The notes under the pieces: generated by a model
What the model was told of the DNA's origin: nothing
Seen by the model: only the letters and a program-made list of their open reading frames with translations
Database searches by the model: none
Assembly (NCBI RefSeq): GCF_028769735.1
Contig: NC_088171.1
Coordinates: forward strand, 139,769,917-139,833,916
Direction of reading: 5' to 3'
DNA length: 64,000 nucleotides
DNA from: Zonotrichia leucophrys gambelii
Taxonomy: Eukaryota > Chordata > Aves > Passeriformes > Passerellidae
Part shown: piece after piece, positions 1 through 12,510 of the stretch
Numbering within the stretch: position 1 is the stretch's first letter
Layout: each line of letters begins with the position of its first letter
Program-made: the position numbers and the translations under genes

Positions 1-784
1 AGACCTTGATTCTGAGGTGCACCTAGTGCAACATGGTCACTTTAACCCATGTCAGCAAATGAATGGTCCTGGGACATTGTCCATATTCCAGCCAGGACAA
101 GTGACAGTGCTGAACCCTAAAAGCTGCAGACACACATAGTGTTCTTGCCTACTTTTACATAAATATTTTTCTGTTTGGGCCATAAAGCATGCAATAGGAG
201 AATGAGTTAGAGCAAGATATGTACTAGGGAGGCTTGTGCTGTTGAGATGCCAAGGGCTGTGGGATACTCTCCTGCCATTGTGTGTATCTGCTCTGTTCAA
301 TATAGACAGAGCATAAATACCCTGATAAATGATCAGCTTAAGCATGAGCTTGTGGGTCTGCTTGATCTGACACTTCAGAATAATTACCAAACACAATTAT
401 CACAGAAGTACAGTCTCAGAGTGCCATAGGAGCACTTCTGTTCCAATAAGTAGCACATCCCTTTTTTCATATTTTTACATTAAAAGTCACATATCTTGTT
501 TAATTCCCTTTTACCTTCCAATCTTTCCAAACTCTTCTATTTGTTTCCAAAATTTCTCTGTAATTAATTTGTCAGATTAATTTTATTTCTGACTGCCTTC
601 TCTCCCAGATTTGATGTCTGTCTCTTTTTGTCATTCTAAAATAAAATTTCCTCTTATTTCCTCCTTTCACCATTCCCTCAGCCAAATTCCTTGGGGAATT
701 TATGGGACATTGGTAAAATATCACAGTTTATGGTTTGGTTATATTTTATATCTTTCTCAACATTTGTCCTTGTTTCATTATTTA
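1..784. other. AT-rich noncoding DNA, nothing recognised
   Basis: Short open frames occur on both strands, but none has a recognisable domain or start context. I see no repeat family, RNA gene or clear regulatory motif here. Confidence 0.5.
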
Positions 785-905
785 GATCACAGATTCATAG
801 AATTGTTAAGGATGGTAAAAGCCTTTAAGTCCAACTACAAAACTTAACAGTTCCAAGTCCACCAAGAATACACTTATGGGACAGCAGCTTCCCAAATTTT
901 ATCTG
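785..905 (-). mobile_element. CR1 LINE 3'-end fragment
   Basis: Read on the minus strand this is the terminal part of a CR1 retroposon. The plus-strand text has the reverse complement of the CR1 tail (TTCATAGAATTGTTAAGG), followed by the characteristic AAGTCCAACTAC and CCAAGTCCACCA segments. CR1 copies are normally truncated at the 5' end and finish in short ATTCTRTG-like repeats, and this one keeps only about 120 bases of its 3' UTR. The distal edge is vague because similarity fades after about 900. No coding part remains. Confidence 0.7.
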
Positions 906-1997
906 TTCCTACCTTAATGGCGTCCTGTTCTCCATTTATTCTTCATGTAAAAGTTTATGAACAATAAATAACATCTTTGAGAAGCTTAGATCTGAATAAT
1001 AATAAAAAAAAAAACCATGAAAAAATCCTACCTATCAGACAATGAAAAACACAGTACAGTTCTGCCATCTACCACAGACCTCTGTGTTTGTATGACCAAG
1101 CTACAGAGTCTGGCAAAGTAGCCATTTCTCAAACTCTATCTGTCCAGACACTGAGAAAAAAGCTTTTCTGAAGATGGTCAGAAGTGATGTTACAGAAAGC
1201 CAAAGAAGAAAAAAGTCCCTCAGCGTGGTTTTTATTTGAATAACTTCAGAGAGTCAGCTGTGAGAATTTAAAAATTAGAAAAACAGCATTTAAATTTGTA
1301 CTTACTATTTAATAAGTTACTAGAGGAGAAGAAATAGATAAATTCAATTTGGGGGCTTCAGGAGAACAGGTAGGCTGGTCAGCTCAGCAAAAGTTAAAGA
1401 ATGTTGGTTGAATTAAACTCGGCAGAGGTTTACTGACACAAAGAAAATTACCGTGTTTAAGACAGAAATTACAAATATCATTTAAAGGAAAGATCTGACA
1501 TGATTTGATGATGACATCATTTGATTTCTAAAATGTTCTGCTTTGTTTCTGGCTCTTCATCAATAGGTAACAAGAAGTGGCAAGGAATCAATAGTGCTGC
1601 TAGGGTAGCAAACTGTATTAACAATTTGCCAGATGTCTTCAGTGGAGGGAAGTAGAAAAATGACAAGTTCTCCCATCATCATTCATGTTTAATCTAAAAT
1701 TTTTGTGCAGATACTGGTTGCATGCCAGTGGGATCTTTTTTAACCAGTAGAAGTTACAATAATCAAAACTCAGACTAGATAGTACACTATAAATATGCAT
1801 AATGTACAAAATTTCATCCCTACAGTGGGTCAGTGCTTTTTTTCCAAACAAAAGATATGAACACAGATCATTCAAACTCTAGAGCAAAATTTTCATGGAA
1901 AGCTATATTGTTCTGTCTGGATAAAATGTCATACTTGCTCTAAGGAGGTCCTGATTTCCCTTTATTTAACATTTATCAACCATAGTTATAACCATAT
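906..1997. other. noncoding DNA between CR1 pieces
   Basis: Ordinary AT-rich sequence with no recognised gene or repeat. It holds a short A-run near 1003-1014. Confidence 0.45.
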
Positions 1998-2700
1998 AAT
2001 ATTTTGGCTTGGTAGAGACCTTTAAAGATCATCTAGGCCAAACCCCCAGCAATGAGAGTGACATCTTCAACTAGATCAAGTTGCTCCAATCCACCTTGAA
2101 TGTTTCTAGGGACAGAATATCTACCCCTATTCTATTCAATTTGTTACAGTGTTTCACCAGTCTCATGGTCAAAATTTTGTCATTATAACTAGTCTAAAAT
2201 TACCCTCTTTTCTAAAGTGCTTCTAAAACCATTCTTCCTTTCCTCTCACAAGAGGACCTGCTAAAATGCTTGTCCCCATCTTAAGATACCTTTATGTATT
2301 TAAAGGCTGTAATAAAGTCTCCACAGAGCATTTTCTTCTCCAGGCTGAACAACCTGGAGAAGCTCTCTCAGCTTCTCCTCTTGGAGAGGATCATCTTTGT
2401 GGCCCTTATGGATGCACTTAACCAGTCTATGTCTTTTCTGTGCTGGAGGTTTCAGAGCTGAGCACAGCACTCCAGGTGGGCTCTGACGAGGGCAGAGTGG
2501 ACTGGTACAATCACCTCCCCCGACCTGCTGACCATGCTGCTTTTGATAGCACCCAGAATATGGCTGGCTTTTGGAGAGGTGAGTGTACATTGATGGATCA
2601 TGTCCAGCCTTTTACCCACCAGTACCCCCAAGTCCTTTTCCTCAGGGCTGCTCTCAACAACTTCCCTTCCTAGATTGTATTGAATTAGGGGATATCACTT
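1998..2700 (-). mobile_element. CR1 LINE, 3' part, minus strand
   Basis: The plus strand shows the reverse complement of a CR1 3' UTR. It opens with the tail segment (GACCTTTAAAGATCATCTAG near 2019), runs through the GCCTGGAGAA segment in reverse (TTCTCCAGGCTGAACAACC near 2334), and ends in the conserved block CCACCAGTACCCCCAAGTCC near 2617, which in CR1 lies further 5'. The copy is about 700 bases long, 5'-truncated and clearly diverged. Two overlapping open frames (2300-2590 on the minus strand, 2440-2673 on the plus strand) are by-products of its GC-richer composition and are not genes. Confidence 0.88.
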
Positions 2701-4079
2701 CATATTTGAAATAACTTAGCATCATTGTGCTTATAAGGACAGAAGTGAATCCAAAATATCTCTCTGATTTTGCAACAGAAGTTGCTCTTTAAAGCTTTCT
2801 GACTTAAATGAGAGCAATGACAGAATTAGTTTTGCTTCTATTGATGTGTATAAGCCATGGTCTATAGTGTTGAAAGGCTTATGTGGAGTCAGGAAGCTGC
2901 ACAGTTGTACTCACAGATGAATGCAAGATGCCTGAGGCGAATAAGGGCTTTGGTGCATGTTCTTTAGGGATACACCAAGGCAGAGGTGTTAGAATGTGCC
3001 TGAAGGTGAAACTGAAAGAGGTGGGAAACAGAAGGAAGCTGGATATCTGGACTTGAAATAAAATATGCAACTGTTACCATTCAGGAGGAAAATTAACATG
3101 GTGAGCAATTTTTTGATGGCACTTAAAAGTGAAATGCCTTTCCACATTAAATGAAACATGCTAAGTCTTATCTGCATCTTAGGTACAATGATACAGCCAC
3201 TGAAATGCTACATGTGCCTACTTAAAAAAGAAGAAAAAAGCCTGCTAATGCCATTATAATTAGAACGTAAGAGTGCATGATTATAGCACACAAGAGAAAC
3301 ACACCAATCAAAACTGAAAACCTGAGAAATACATTAGTGGTGTCTGATAAGTGTTTCAGACATCTGGAGGTATCTCATAAAATCTTATTATTTGGGTATT
3401 ACACAACCTCATTCCAATAGTTCTTCTCAGTATGAGAAGTATATCATATACACAATCTTCTGGGGAATCTGAAAAGAGAAATAGACAAGAAAATGATTAA
3501 ACAGATGCATGCTTTTTTCATTTATATTTAGTGGCAAATCCTCACCTTTCTTTGCTTTCATATGTTTCCATTAATAGGCCTGGCTTAGAATAAGCATAAC
3601 AAAACCACACAAAAATTGCCTTTCAAGTCTGTGAGTTACAATTTTCTTGGCTCAAAATTATTAATGTGAAATGCAGCTTCACCTTATGTATACAAAAATA
3701 AGTGTTCTGCTATTATTTTTTTTACAAGCACCATCATACAATCCCCAAAGTGGCACTGGAATCAGTCAGCTCCTTCTCTCCAGCTCTCTCCAAGTCAACC
3801 TTTTTCTCTGATATAAAATGTAATTATTTTAAAGGAAGTTCAAATAAGAATATGAACTCCTGCAATTCCCAGTCACCACAATTTTAATGCCTTCCTTGGC
3901 CACAAGCATTTTTAGCTTCCCCTCTAAAAAAAAACATAATTAAAAAATTTGTAAGGCAAATTTAAGATTACATTAGATTAAATTTGAGTTCATGAATTTT
4001 AAATCTGATCCTGATGGATAAAGAACTTGAACATGAGATAGCAGTGTACATCAAAAGCAGAATGACAAACAGATTCTTA
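2701..4079. other. noncoding DNA, nothing recognised
   Basis: AT-rich unique-looking DNA between two CR1 copies. Open frames on both strands are short, overlapping and without domain similarity. Confidence 0.45.
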
Positions 4080-5150
4080 CCCTGTACTCTGTTCTTGTGA
4101 GTCCACACCTGGAGTACTGCATCCAGCTCTGAGGATCTCAACACAAGAAGGACAGTAACCTATTAGGGTAGGTTCAGAGCAGGGCCACAGAAATATTCAG
4201 AGAGATGAAACACCTCTCTGACGAAGAAAGGTTGAGAGATGGAGTTATTCAACTTGGAGAAGCGAGGCTCTGGAGAGAACCTTATTGTTTATAGAAGGGA
4301 TTTACAAGATGAAGAAAGAATTTTTGTGTAATGAGTGCTTACAAAAGAGATAAAGTGTTTTTACCAGAGTCTGTAGTGACAGGGCAAAGGGAAATGGTTT
4401 AAAACTGAAAGAGGGTAGTTTTAGACAAGTCTTCTGGTTCCATCTGGACGGGGTTAATTTTTTGGAGTAGCTGGGAGGGAGCATAGCTAGGACCCAGAGA
4501 TTACTCTATACCACCTCACAACATTGCTGGGCAGGGCAAAGGGACTCTTTTCCAGGGAGCACAGACTCCTTCCTGCCAAGTAAGCGTGGCAGACAGAGCT
4601 CAGAGCGGCATGGCTGCGGTCAGGTGTTGTGTATTGTTGGGGGCTCCCAATTGTTGGGTGAGCAGTAACGGTTCCTTCTTCTTGCACCACCTCTCATTGG
4701 TTTTGCTAGTGTTACTGTTTGTTTTCTTATCTCATTGTTGTTTCCAGTAAATTGTTCTTATCTCAACCCGTGATCTTCCTCTTCTGCGCCTCCAATGCTC
4801 CTCTCCAGCCCTCCACAAGGGGGAATGGGAAGAGGAGAGAGGGAGCAAGCAAGTGGCAGGATGGTGGTCTGGAGTTTCAGTGGGAACGCTGAATTAGGGG
4901 GTAACATTAAAAAAAAATCCACAACAATTTGAAATAAGGAAGAAATTTTTTACAAAGTCAGTGAGACACTGGAACAGGTTGCACAGAGAACCTGTGAATG
5001 CTCAGTCACTGGAAGTGTTCAAGGCCAAGTTGCATGAAGCTTTGAGAAACCTGAGCTAGGGATAGTTGTCACTGTCTGTGGCAGAGGTATTTAACTAGAT
5101 GATCCATAAGATCCTTTCCAAACCAAATCACTCAATAATTCTATAATATT
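4080..5150 (+). mobile_element. CR1 LINE, 5'-truncated, interrupted by an LTR
   Basis: This is a plus-strand CR1 3' region. It starts in the end of the reverse-transcriptase ORF and 3' UTR (CCACACCTGGAGTACTGCAT near 4107), continues through TTCAACTTGGAGAAGCGAGG near 4248, and reaches TTTTAGACAAG near 4420. Similarity then stops and resumes at about 4930 with AAGGAAGAAATTTTTTAC, GACACTGGAACAGGTTGC and the ATTCTATAAT tail near 5135. The 480-500 bases in between are a retroviral LTR, listed separately. With the insertion removed, about 580 bases of CR1 remain. The element must be older than the LTR inside it. Confidence 0.85.
4445..4926 (+). mobile_element. solo LTR of an avian endogenous retrovirus inserted in CR1
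   Basis: The segment begins near TGGACGGGGTTAATTTTTTG and ends in TCCACAACA, giving TG...CA ends. Its 3' half carries the TTATCTCAACCCGTGA block followed by a purine-rich stretch (AATGGGAAGAGGAGAGAGGG), a layout typical of avian ERVL-type LTRs. No internal retroviral sequence adjoins it, because CR1 resumes on both sides, so it is a solo LTR. The 5' edge could lie up to 20 bases earlier, since bases 4425-4444 match neither element clearly. I could not identify a target-site duplication. Confidence 0.7.
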
Positions 5151-6354
5151 TAAAGTCACTTGCTCCAGATGGAGATTATTCATTTGTTTATTATTCACTC
5201 CACTGACAAAATGTAAGTCACAATTTTTTTTTAGACACCAGAAAAAATGTAAGATACCTTACACAAGTCCACAGCAAATTAACATTTCAACAAAAACTTA
5301 ATCATAGTAAAAAGGAAGCTTTCTCTGTAAAGTTACAGGAAATTAGCAATCTCAAATAGTGTTTAATAAAACTCACAGAAATTCAAAATTATGGTCAGTC
5401 TGCAAAGGCAAATAAAACAAAGGATGAAACTAAAATGCTATGTGACACAAAATTCTTTCTTGATCTCTTACTTTTATTTCAGAATTGTCACAGAGAGTCT
5501 GAAAAGGCCTTTGTAGTGCCAATCTAAAAGTAATTTTTTTGTGACATATATATAAGTTGTATTTGTTAATTAATTAGGGAATATAAATAGAAGTTGTCCA
5601 GAGATCTCATAATTGAATACAAGTGGTAATATTTTAAGAGTAATATTGTTTCCAAAATCTTGTCAAATATTTTTAATCTGGATATTTTAATTATCTATTA
5701 GAGGTGTGTTTTAAGATTCATGCTCCAGATTCCAGTCTCAGTGATGTTGGGGTTTGTGGTAGGGAAGAAGACTCTGCAAAGCAAGCAAGCAAGTAAGCAA
5801 CAAAAGCCTTAAAAAAAAAGCCCACATGATTTTATTCCCTGAGAAATCATAAATAAAAAAAAACATAAATAATTTACCAAAGTTAATTGGCTTAGAATGG
5901 GCATATCCTGATTAACTTTGACCATTAAAAAGGACAACAGATAACATAGCCAATATAGATGAGCCTAACTGAGACACTAAGATTATCTTTAAAAATAGAA
6001 AAATAGAAACAATACCAAATAAAAAATAAAAATCATTAGAAATTACATTATAAATGTAAGCAATCTTAAAAAGAACTTCTGCTGTCATGTCATGCTGAAA
6101 ACAGAGATGACAATGCACCAGTATTGTAATTATGGCTGAACAGTGCTTACACAGCATAATTTCTGCATCTCACTTCACCCCATGAGCAAGGAGGCTGATA
6201 GAACTGTCGGCATTTTAATTCAGAAAAAACTGGACCAGAGAAATGGACCAAATGAAACCAACAAAACAAAAAACCCAGCTGAATCACCCACAGACTCAAG
6301 GGCCTGGTTTCTCTTTTAAGATGAATATTCTGATCACTGGATAGCAAAATCAAC

Positions 6355-6423
6355 TTCTTGCTTTCTTAGTTTTCGTATGCTTTTTCTTATGTCTTAGTTT
6401 TCTTTCTTGCTTTCTTAGTTTTC
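6355..6423. repeat. pyrimidine-rich local direct repeat
   Basis: The 20-mer TTCTTGCTTTCTTAGTTTTC occurs at 6355-6374 and again, identical, at 6404-6423. A partial copy (TGTCTTAGTTTTC) lies between them. This is a small local duplication of CT-rich sequence. Confidence 0.85.
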
Positions 6424-9400
6424 TGTCTTATGCCAGAGGAAAATTTATAGCTAATAAGCTAATAAATCCTCTACCCTCTCTCAGTCTGTCCTCCTTCTTC
6501 ATTATTGCATGGTCTTTTGAGGACATTCCAGATATCATTCTCAGAATCACCTGAGAACTCAGAAGAGGGATTAAGCAAGACCTAGTGAGAGTCTATATAC
6601 TTTATATAATATAATTTAGATAAAACAGTGGTTTACCTAAGGAAAAAACGATAAACAGTAGCAGAAGCTAGAGGACACTGGGCATATCTTAAACATTCTT
6701 CTGCCTCATCTGGCAATCCTTCCCTACATTAGTTGGGCAGCTGGCAGCCAGCTTTACATTCTGAAACACTTCCTTTATGCATGCAGTTGTCAAGAGAAAT
6801 TTCTCTCTGGAAGGAGAATATTTAGTGAATATGAGGTAAATTTTCTCATCACTTTCTGCTCTAACAGAGCCAGTCTCTTCAAGTCCCATTTTAACTAACA
6901 CAGCAGGCACTCTGAATCTCATCATGCATCTTCTAAGAATATACTGCATTATATTTTGTAAAAACAAGTTCCAATTAACTTTCATTTACTTCATTTATAG
7001 GATAATTACGATTCTGTGATTTAGTATTTGTTTTCATATTTTGGCCCATGGGAAAAAATTGAACTGTTTAAATTAAGGGAAAGAGGAATACAAACTTCAC
7101 AAATTCATAATGATATAATGCAGTAGCTAAGTGAGGACATGATTAATTTATTAATTTAGCAACTATTCCTAGGCATCACGACATCCCTGAGAGATCTGTG
7201 TGCTGGAAAACTACAATGCCATGGATGACTAATTTCACTTACAAACCCTCAGATTATAATTGAAGTATGTAGCTTGGAGCACAATCTTTTCTAACTCACA
7301 CAAAAAACTACTTTCTTTAATGCAAGCTGAAAGAAATTCTTGACTGTGAATATTACAGAAAAGCATCTCCACTTCTAAATTATGGTTTTCACTGAGTATG
7401 CCCTAAGGCTTGAGTAGTAAAAGAAATATTGTCTTCAGTGGCTAGTATGTCAATCCAGAGTGTGAAAGAGCTTTGCACTTCTAGAGGTCCTATGCAGAGT
7501 AGCTGTGTTAATTACTCTGCTTTCCACTGTCCTTAAGATGCTAGAAGAGCAGGTTATGCATTGGCAAAAATTACTGTAGCTTGTAGAGCACACTGTATTA
7601 AAACAGGTGCTAACAAGACAGAATTGTATTGGGAAGCAGCCTTATTCCCATTTTTATCATGTCCAAAAGCATTGTAACAATTTGAGCTGTGGAATAAGCA
7701 TTTTGCCCCAAACAAGCATGTACTGATCAAAACTTAAAACTCTCGATGAGAGGGAAGAAAATCTGCTCAGAAAATTAAGTGCCATATATATACTACAAAT
7801 GTATTTGCTGCTGTATGTGCAAATGTAACAGAAATAAAATAATCCATATGTGTAAATGCTATTATTTTTATCTAACAGTTTTTGAGAGAAATCTAATTTG
7901 AACTGTTCCTTAAACAGCACCTGAGAGTGACAAGCTCAGCATGAAGAGAAGTTGACTATTGGGGAAAGACAGCTCTTTCAGGAGTGCTTTTACTTCCTCA
8001 TTGCTGATCTACAGTTTCATTAAAACTAGCATGGCCAGGTAATAACCATCATTGTGTCACCTGTCTTTGGGATGACATGGTTAAACTCCGGTTTTATTTT
8101 TCTCTGTTGCAGGTTGACCAAATTAGGTTAATTTTTCAGCTTTTCTTTTTCAGAACTGAGCAGTACAGGCAATTTTACAGGTACTGAACAGTGCAGATAT
8201 GCAGAGAGCAGAACTGTGAAAAGTATTATTTTATAATTGAAAAAGTGGCTAAGGTGTTTAATTTTTTTATTCACTGAACAAGAAGGCACTGAGCAGAGCT
8301 ATAGCAGCATGAATAGAGGATATTTCCTTTTAAAAATAATAAACTTTTGAACTTTTCCTTTCCTACTCAACTGCATGGCCTTGGTCTGAGTGGTCAGCAT
8401 TATTATGTTAGCACATAAATAGCTAGAACAATATAACAGATAATATAAAAGAGGAGGATCAAGTTTAAAATCCTTGTAAACATATCAGTTTCATTTGACC
8501 ATGACCTGAAACTTCAGTTCTTACACTGAGAAAACATAGAAAATAACTGCAAAGAATACAGTTATTTCTCTTTTTCTGTCTTGCACCATCATTCCTAGTT
8601 ACAGGCTAATGGCACTGAGATGCCCTTGTGAAGCCATATTAAGGAGATATAGATAATTTAAACATGAGGTAATTTCTTGAAATTGTGGTTTAGTTTTATG
8701 TTTTTTTTCCTTTTATCAGAAGCTTTCAGCTTTTTTATTTAGTTATTTTAATGGTGAGAAAAAATAATCCAACAGTTAAATTGTTTTAAATCCCTGGATA
8801 ATAGATGGCACTTTTCTACCAGCACAGGACTCCAACCCTATCACTAAAGTAGCATTAGGACAACTAGGAAATTAGTATCCATCTCAATAAAGACTCTCAT
8901 AGGTTAATAGTATTACCATATCACAGACAAGTGTCCTACTTAAAAGACACTAGGATTCTTTTTTTTCTTTTCCTTTTGCAAGTTCTAAACATCAATTAAC
9001 CCTAGGGGACTATCAGATTCTTGCTTTGCCTATGTTGTGTTGTATCCAATACATTTTTAAGTTGGGATTTTTTTTTAAAGCTGTTGCTTGTAGAGATAAA
9101 AACTTTATTCAGATCTCTATGAAGACCCCTGTTGGGAACACATCTGAAGCTGATTTTTGAAATGTAGCAAAGAGCCTAAAATCACCCTCAGCAGACTCTA
9201 AATTGGATATGGTTGAGAGCTGTGGGACGAAAAACCTAATAGAAAGATTCTAGTGGATAATGAAACATTTTTACCTGAATCAGCTTTCATAGCTGGTTTT
9301 ATTGCCTGTAATATTTTTTGGTTTTACAGTTCAGTCTTTATGTGTTATTTACTGAAATGTTCTGTATGGTACATATATAATACCTTGCTGTGTAATTACT

Positions 9401-11175
9401 CACACCTCACCATAAAGAATTCAGATTAATTCTGCTGGCATTTCAGGGTATAGTGTATATAGAAAATTAGCTTCATCTCCTCACTACCATGATATCACAG
9501 GGAAATTTTCTTGAAGTATTTATTAGAATTAAATTCTTATGGTATCGTTTTCTGATGTCAATGAAAAATGAAATGTTCATTCCAATTTATGGATTGGTGA
9601 ACAAAGATGCATTAGTGCTTAAATTCTTCCAACAACAGTGCGAATGGAACATCTACATGGTTTTGTGGGGATGGGTTTCAGTTTCTGAGTAGGGCACAAA
9701 GATTTACTATTCCACACAGAATCTTAAGACACAAGTAATTAGATTCCCCAGGAGCCTAGACTGATGCAATATCTTGTCTTGAACATAAACCAGAACAAGG
9801 TAACCCAGGAGGATAAAGAGATAAAAACAAGTACTTGGGTGTCCAAATTATACAGTATTTGTCATGGCACACAGAAATGATGGAGTCTGAGTGGTATCCG
9901 AAATAAAATGTGTCGTACTTCAGACATTTGAGCAGAAGTATTGTCTCAAGGACCAAAAAAAGGTGTGGAAAGAACAAAATACTTTTGGATCTGGACTGAA
10001 ATCACTAGGGTGCTTTACAACTACACATACATCCTGGCTGGTGTGAGAGAAGAAGCAGATAACAGGTCAGGGACAGAGACATTTTTTTGCCTTACACGTT
10101 CCAGCTAGATCCCACCTTTATCTGGCACCAAAAAGCTTTCTTGCTTGGAATGAGAAGTCAGCAGCTCAGGAGCTGAGCAAGCATCCCTTGAAGTAAGTGT
10201 AACTCCACTGGTGTCATTGAGTTTGGGACCAATAGCAGCTACCAGAAGTGCTGAGTGAGTAAAATCTGTGTGCTGCACAATTAATTAATGCAATGTGCAT
10301 GAATTGCATGTTAACATTTACACTGCAGCAAACAGAAATGGTGGTTAGAAGGGAGGCCACAGTGCGACTTGGATTTTATGTTTTTGAAGGTTTCCTTATC
10401 ATTCTACACACTGAATCCTTTAAAACTATATACCTGTCTTCATAATTTCACAAAATCTATACTCTTGTACCAAAAATAAAATAAAGAATAAGTATAATGA
10501 AATTTAAAAAAATATTTTGCTCTCACAATTTTGTTTTTATTCTTGAGGAGCAAGATGTCTTTGTAATGAAGAATACTTGTAAATTGACAAGTCTCATACA
10601 GCTTTCTTTTACCCATTTATCTACAGGCTACGACTTCACTGAAGTAATTTCATTTAAAAATATCCATTTTTCCAGTACACAGTGTCTGTGCAGGTAGGTC
10701 AGTGACTTACCTCTGTGCTATTGAATTTCAGCATAATGCCTCATTTACCTTCAACAACCCACGCACATACACAGAACGCCAGCTTATACACATTTTGTAG
10801 CACCACCCTTTGTTCTCCAAGCTTTCATCCAGGAAGCGAACTGACCCTACAAACTTTAATTTATCATTTTCTTATTGTGCCTGGTGAGATAAAGTCCCTT
10901 GAGAAGGTAAAAATAGATGAGGGTAATGATCTGGGGAGATGGATATTGTGAGGAAGTTTCAAAACTCGTGGCAAATAAAAATGTGTCAATATTTTGTTAT
11001 TTAGAAGAATTCTTTCCCGCATACTTCACACAATTCTCTCAAGCTGAGTTAACGTTTTAATAAAATTGAGACCACCATTTTTTCACTTAAATTGAAATTT
11101 TTCTACAGGTAATATTCCAGCTCAGTTTTTAGAGCCTAAACCTTCTGTCCTTATTAACTCTCTTTGAAATAGAAA

Positions 11176-11194
11176 GGGGGGGGGGGGGGGGGGG
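11176..11194 (+). repeat. poly-G tract (G19)
   Basis: Nineteen consecutive G residues lie in an otherwise AT-rich context. The tract could fold as a G-quadruplex on the plus strand and would be prone to length error in sequencing. Confidence 0.95.
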
Positions 11195-11950
11195 TAGAAT
11201 TTTGACCCTAGTTGAGTGAGTGGAAGCCAGAAGGGCCAAATTTCATGTCCCTAGATTTGTGCTGATAATGATGCCACAAAAAAGGGTGAAAATTTATATA
11301 AAGGAGGCATGACTAACCATGACAAAAATATAATGCATTATAAAGTTTATATAAATACCAATTTGTGCATTTCCCGTAATTATGTTAGTATATTACCTGT
11401 AAACAATGCTCAGATTTTGCTTTGAAATTGCAAAAAGTCACTGCATGAAGTTATAGAACAACTTACTGCTACAGTATTCTCTACAAAATCAAATAAATTT
11501 TATTTCTCCATTCTATTTATGTGAATCATCTGCCTTCCATTTAGAAATATTTGTTGATGGTATAGCAATCCTCATAAAACTTTATTTCCTTACTTTACTC
11601 CTGGTATTTTTGTTGCCACGTTAGGCACCATTATTTACTTCAGTTTACAGAGCATCTCTTTTTATAAGAGTCAAAGCAGTTGATTAGCAGATCCTTAGAG
11701 CATGTCCTTTTCACTTTAACTTTTTTTTTTTTCTAGTAAGGGGAGAATGGGATGTAGTACTAGTACTTTCTAGTACTTTTCATGCCCTTTCTCACAATCA
11801 GCTAATGTTTACTAACACAGTTTTAATATTCTGTTTGGCTTTATTATTAGAAGAAAACTTCAGGCAAGAACATCTTGTCTTCTGCCAGAACTCAAGAGAT
11901 ATAACAAGAAATGGGGCAAAGAAGCCCCTGGACCAACTCCAAAGGGTTGG

Positions 11951-11964
11951 GTTGCTAGGGCAAC
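11951..11964 (+). promoter_or_regulatory. RFX X-box-like palindrome
   Basis: GTTGCTAGGGCAAC reads on the minus strand as GTTGCC-CT-AGCAAC, a full match to the RFX-family consensus GTNRCC-N2-RGYAAC. A CCAAT box on the minus strand (ATTGG, 11974-11978) lies 10 bases to the right. Binding in vivo is unknown, and no gene is visible nearby. Confidence 0.4.
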
Positions 11965-12159
11965 TCATCTCCTATTGGATATACCTGTCAGACATACTAA
12001 TTAATTAACCTGATAAAAAATGCCGAAAATCCTTTGTCGTGCATGTGCAGAGCCATATTTGTGCACCTGGAAGCTTTCATTGAAGAGTTTATTTTTAAAT
12101 TATCACTCTTAATACAATTTGGAGATTTATGTGTCTTTATTCCAGGATACACTGGCACT

Positions 12160-12510
12160 GTAGGAAATACTTCCCAGCAAGGACTATGGCCCATGGAGCA
12201 CCTGTGCCAGACCATAGGTAAAGAGTGAGAAGGAAGGAGCAGCAGAGAGAATCTGCTGATCCTGACCTTCTGCACCACTGCTGCCTCTCTGAAGGGGTAG
12301 GAGAGGTGTCCAGAGTGATGCAGTGAACTGGATAGCTATTGGGAAGGGGAGAAGAGAGAAGTCTGAAGTGAAGTTGAGGTCAGGAAAGGGGGAAGAAAAG
12401 ATGCTTTTTCTTAAGAGTTTTAAAAGATTGTCTCTTTATATAGTCTGTTCATTTCCCAATACCCAAATTATTAAGTAATTATTTATGCTACTTAGCTGCA
12501 TGAAGTTAAA
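12160..12510 (+). mobile_element. probable ERVL-type LTR fragment
   Basis: GGACTATGGCCCATGGAGCA at 12180, then AAGGAGCAGCAGAGAG near 12233, then AGTGAAGTTGAGGTCAGGAA near 12366 and an AT-rich 3' region follow the order of a common avian ERVL-type LTR, read on the plus strand. The copy is eroded. Neither terminus nor a target duplication is clear, and no internal retroviral sequence follows. Recognition is by remembered family pattern, so a repeat-library comparison is needed to fix its subfamily and limits. Confidence 0.5.

Larger units (their letters stand above)
5151..12159. other. 7 kb of AT-rich noncoding DNA
   Basis: No gene or interspersed repeat was recognised over this long stretch. 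It contains a short AAGC-type repeat near 5776-5800, a duplicated pyrimidine-rich 20-mer (6355 and 6404), a homeodomain/POU-like motif cluster near 10279-10310, a 19-base G tract (11176) and an RFX X-box-like palindrome (11951). Reading frames are short and scattered on both strands with no domain similarity. Part of a large intron or an intergenic desert would both fit. Confidence 0.45.

Noticed and set aside
2300..2673. Overlapping 96- and 77-codon frames as genes
   Set aside because: Both lie wholly inside a minus-strand CR1 3' UTR.
11951..11978. MHC class II-type X/Y promoter module
   Set aside because: The X-box in the class II orientation reads on the minus strand, while the CCAAT box lies on the wrong side and too close.
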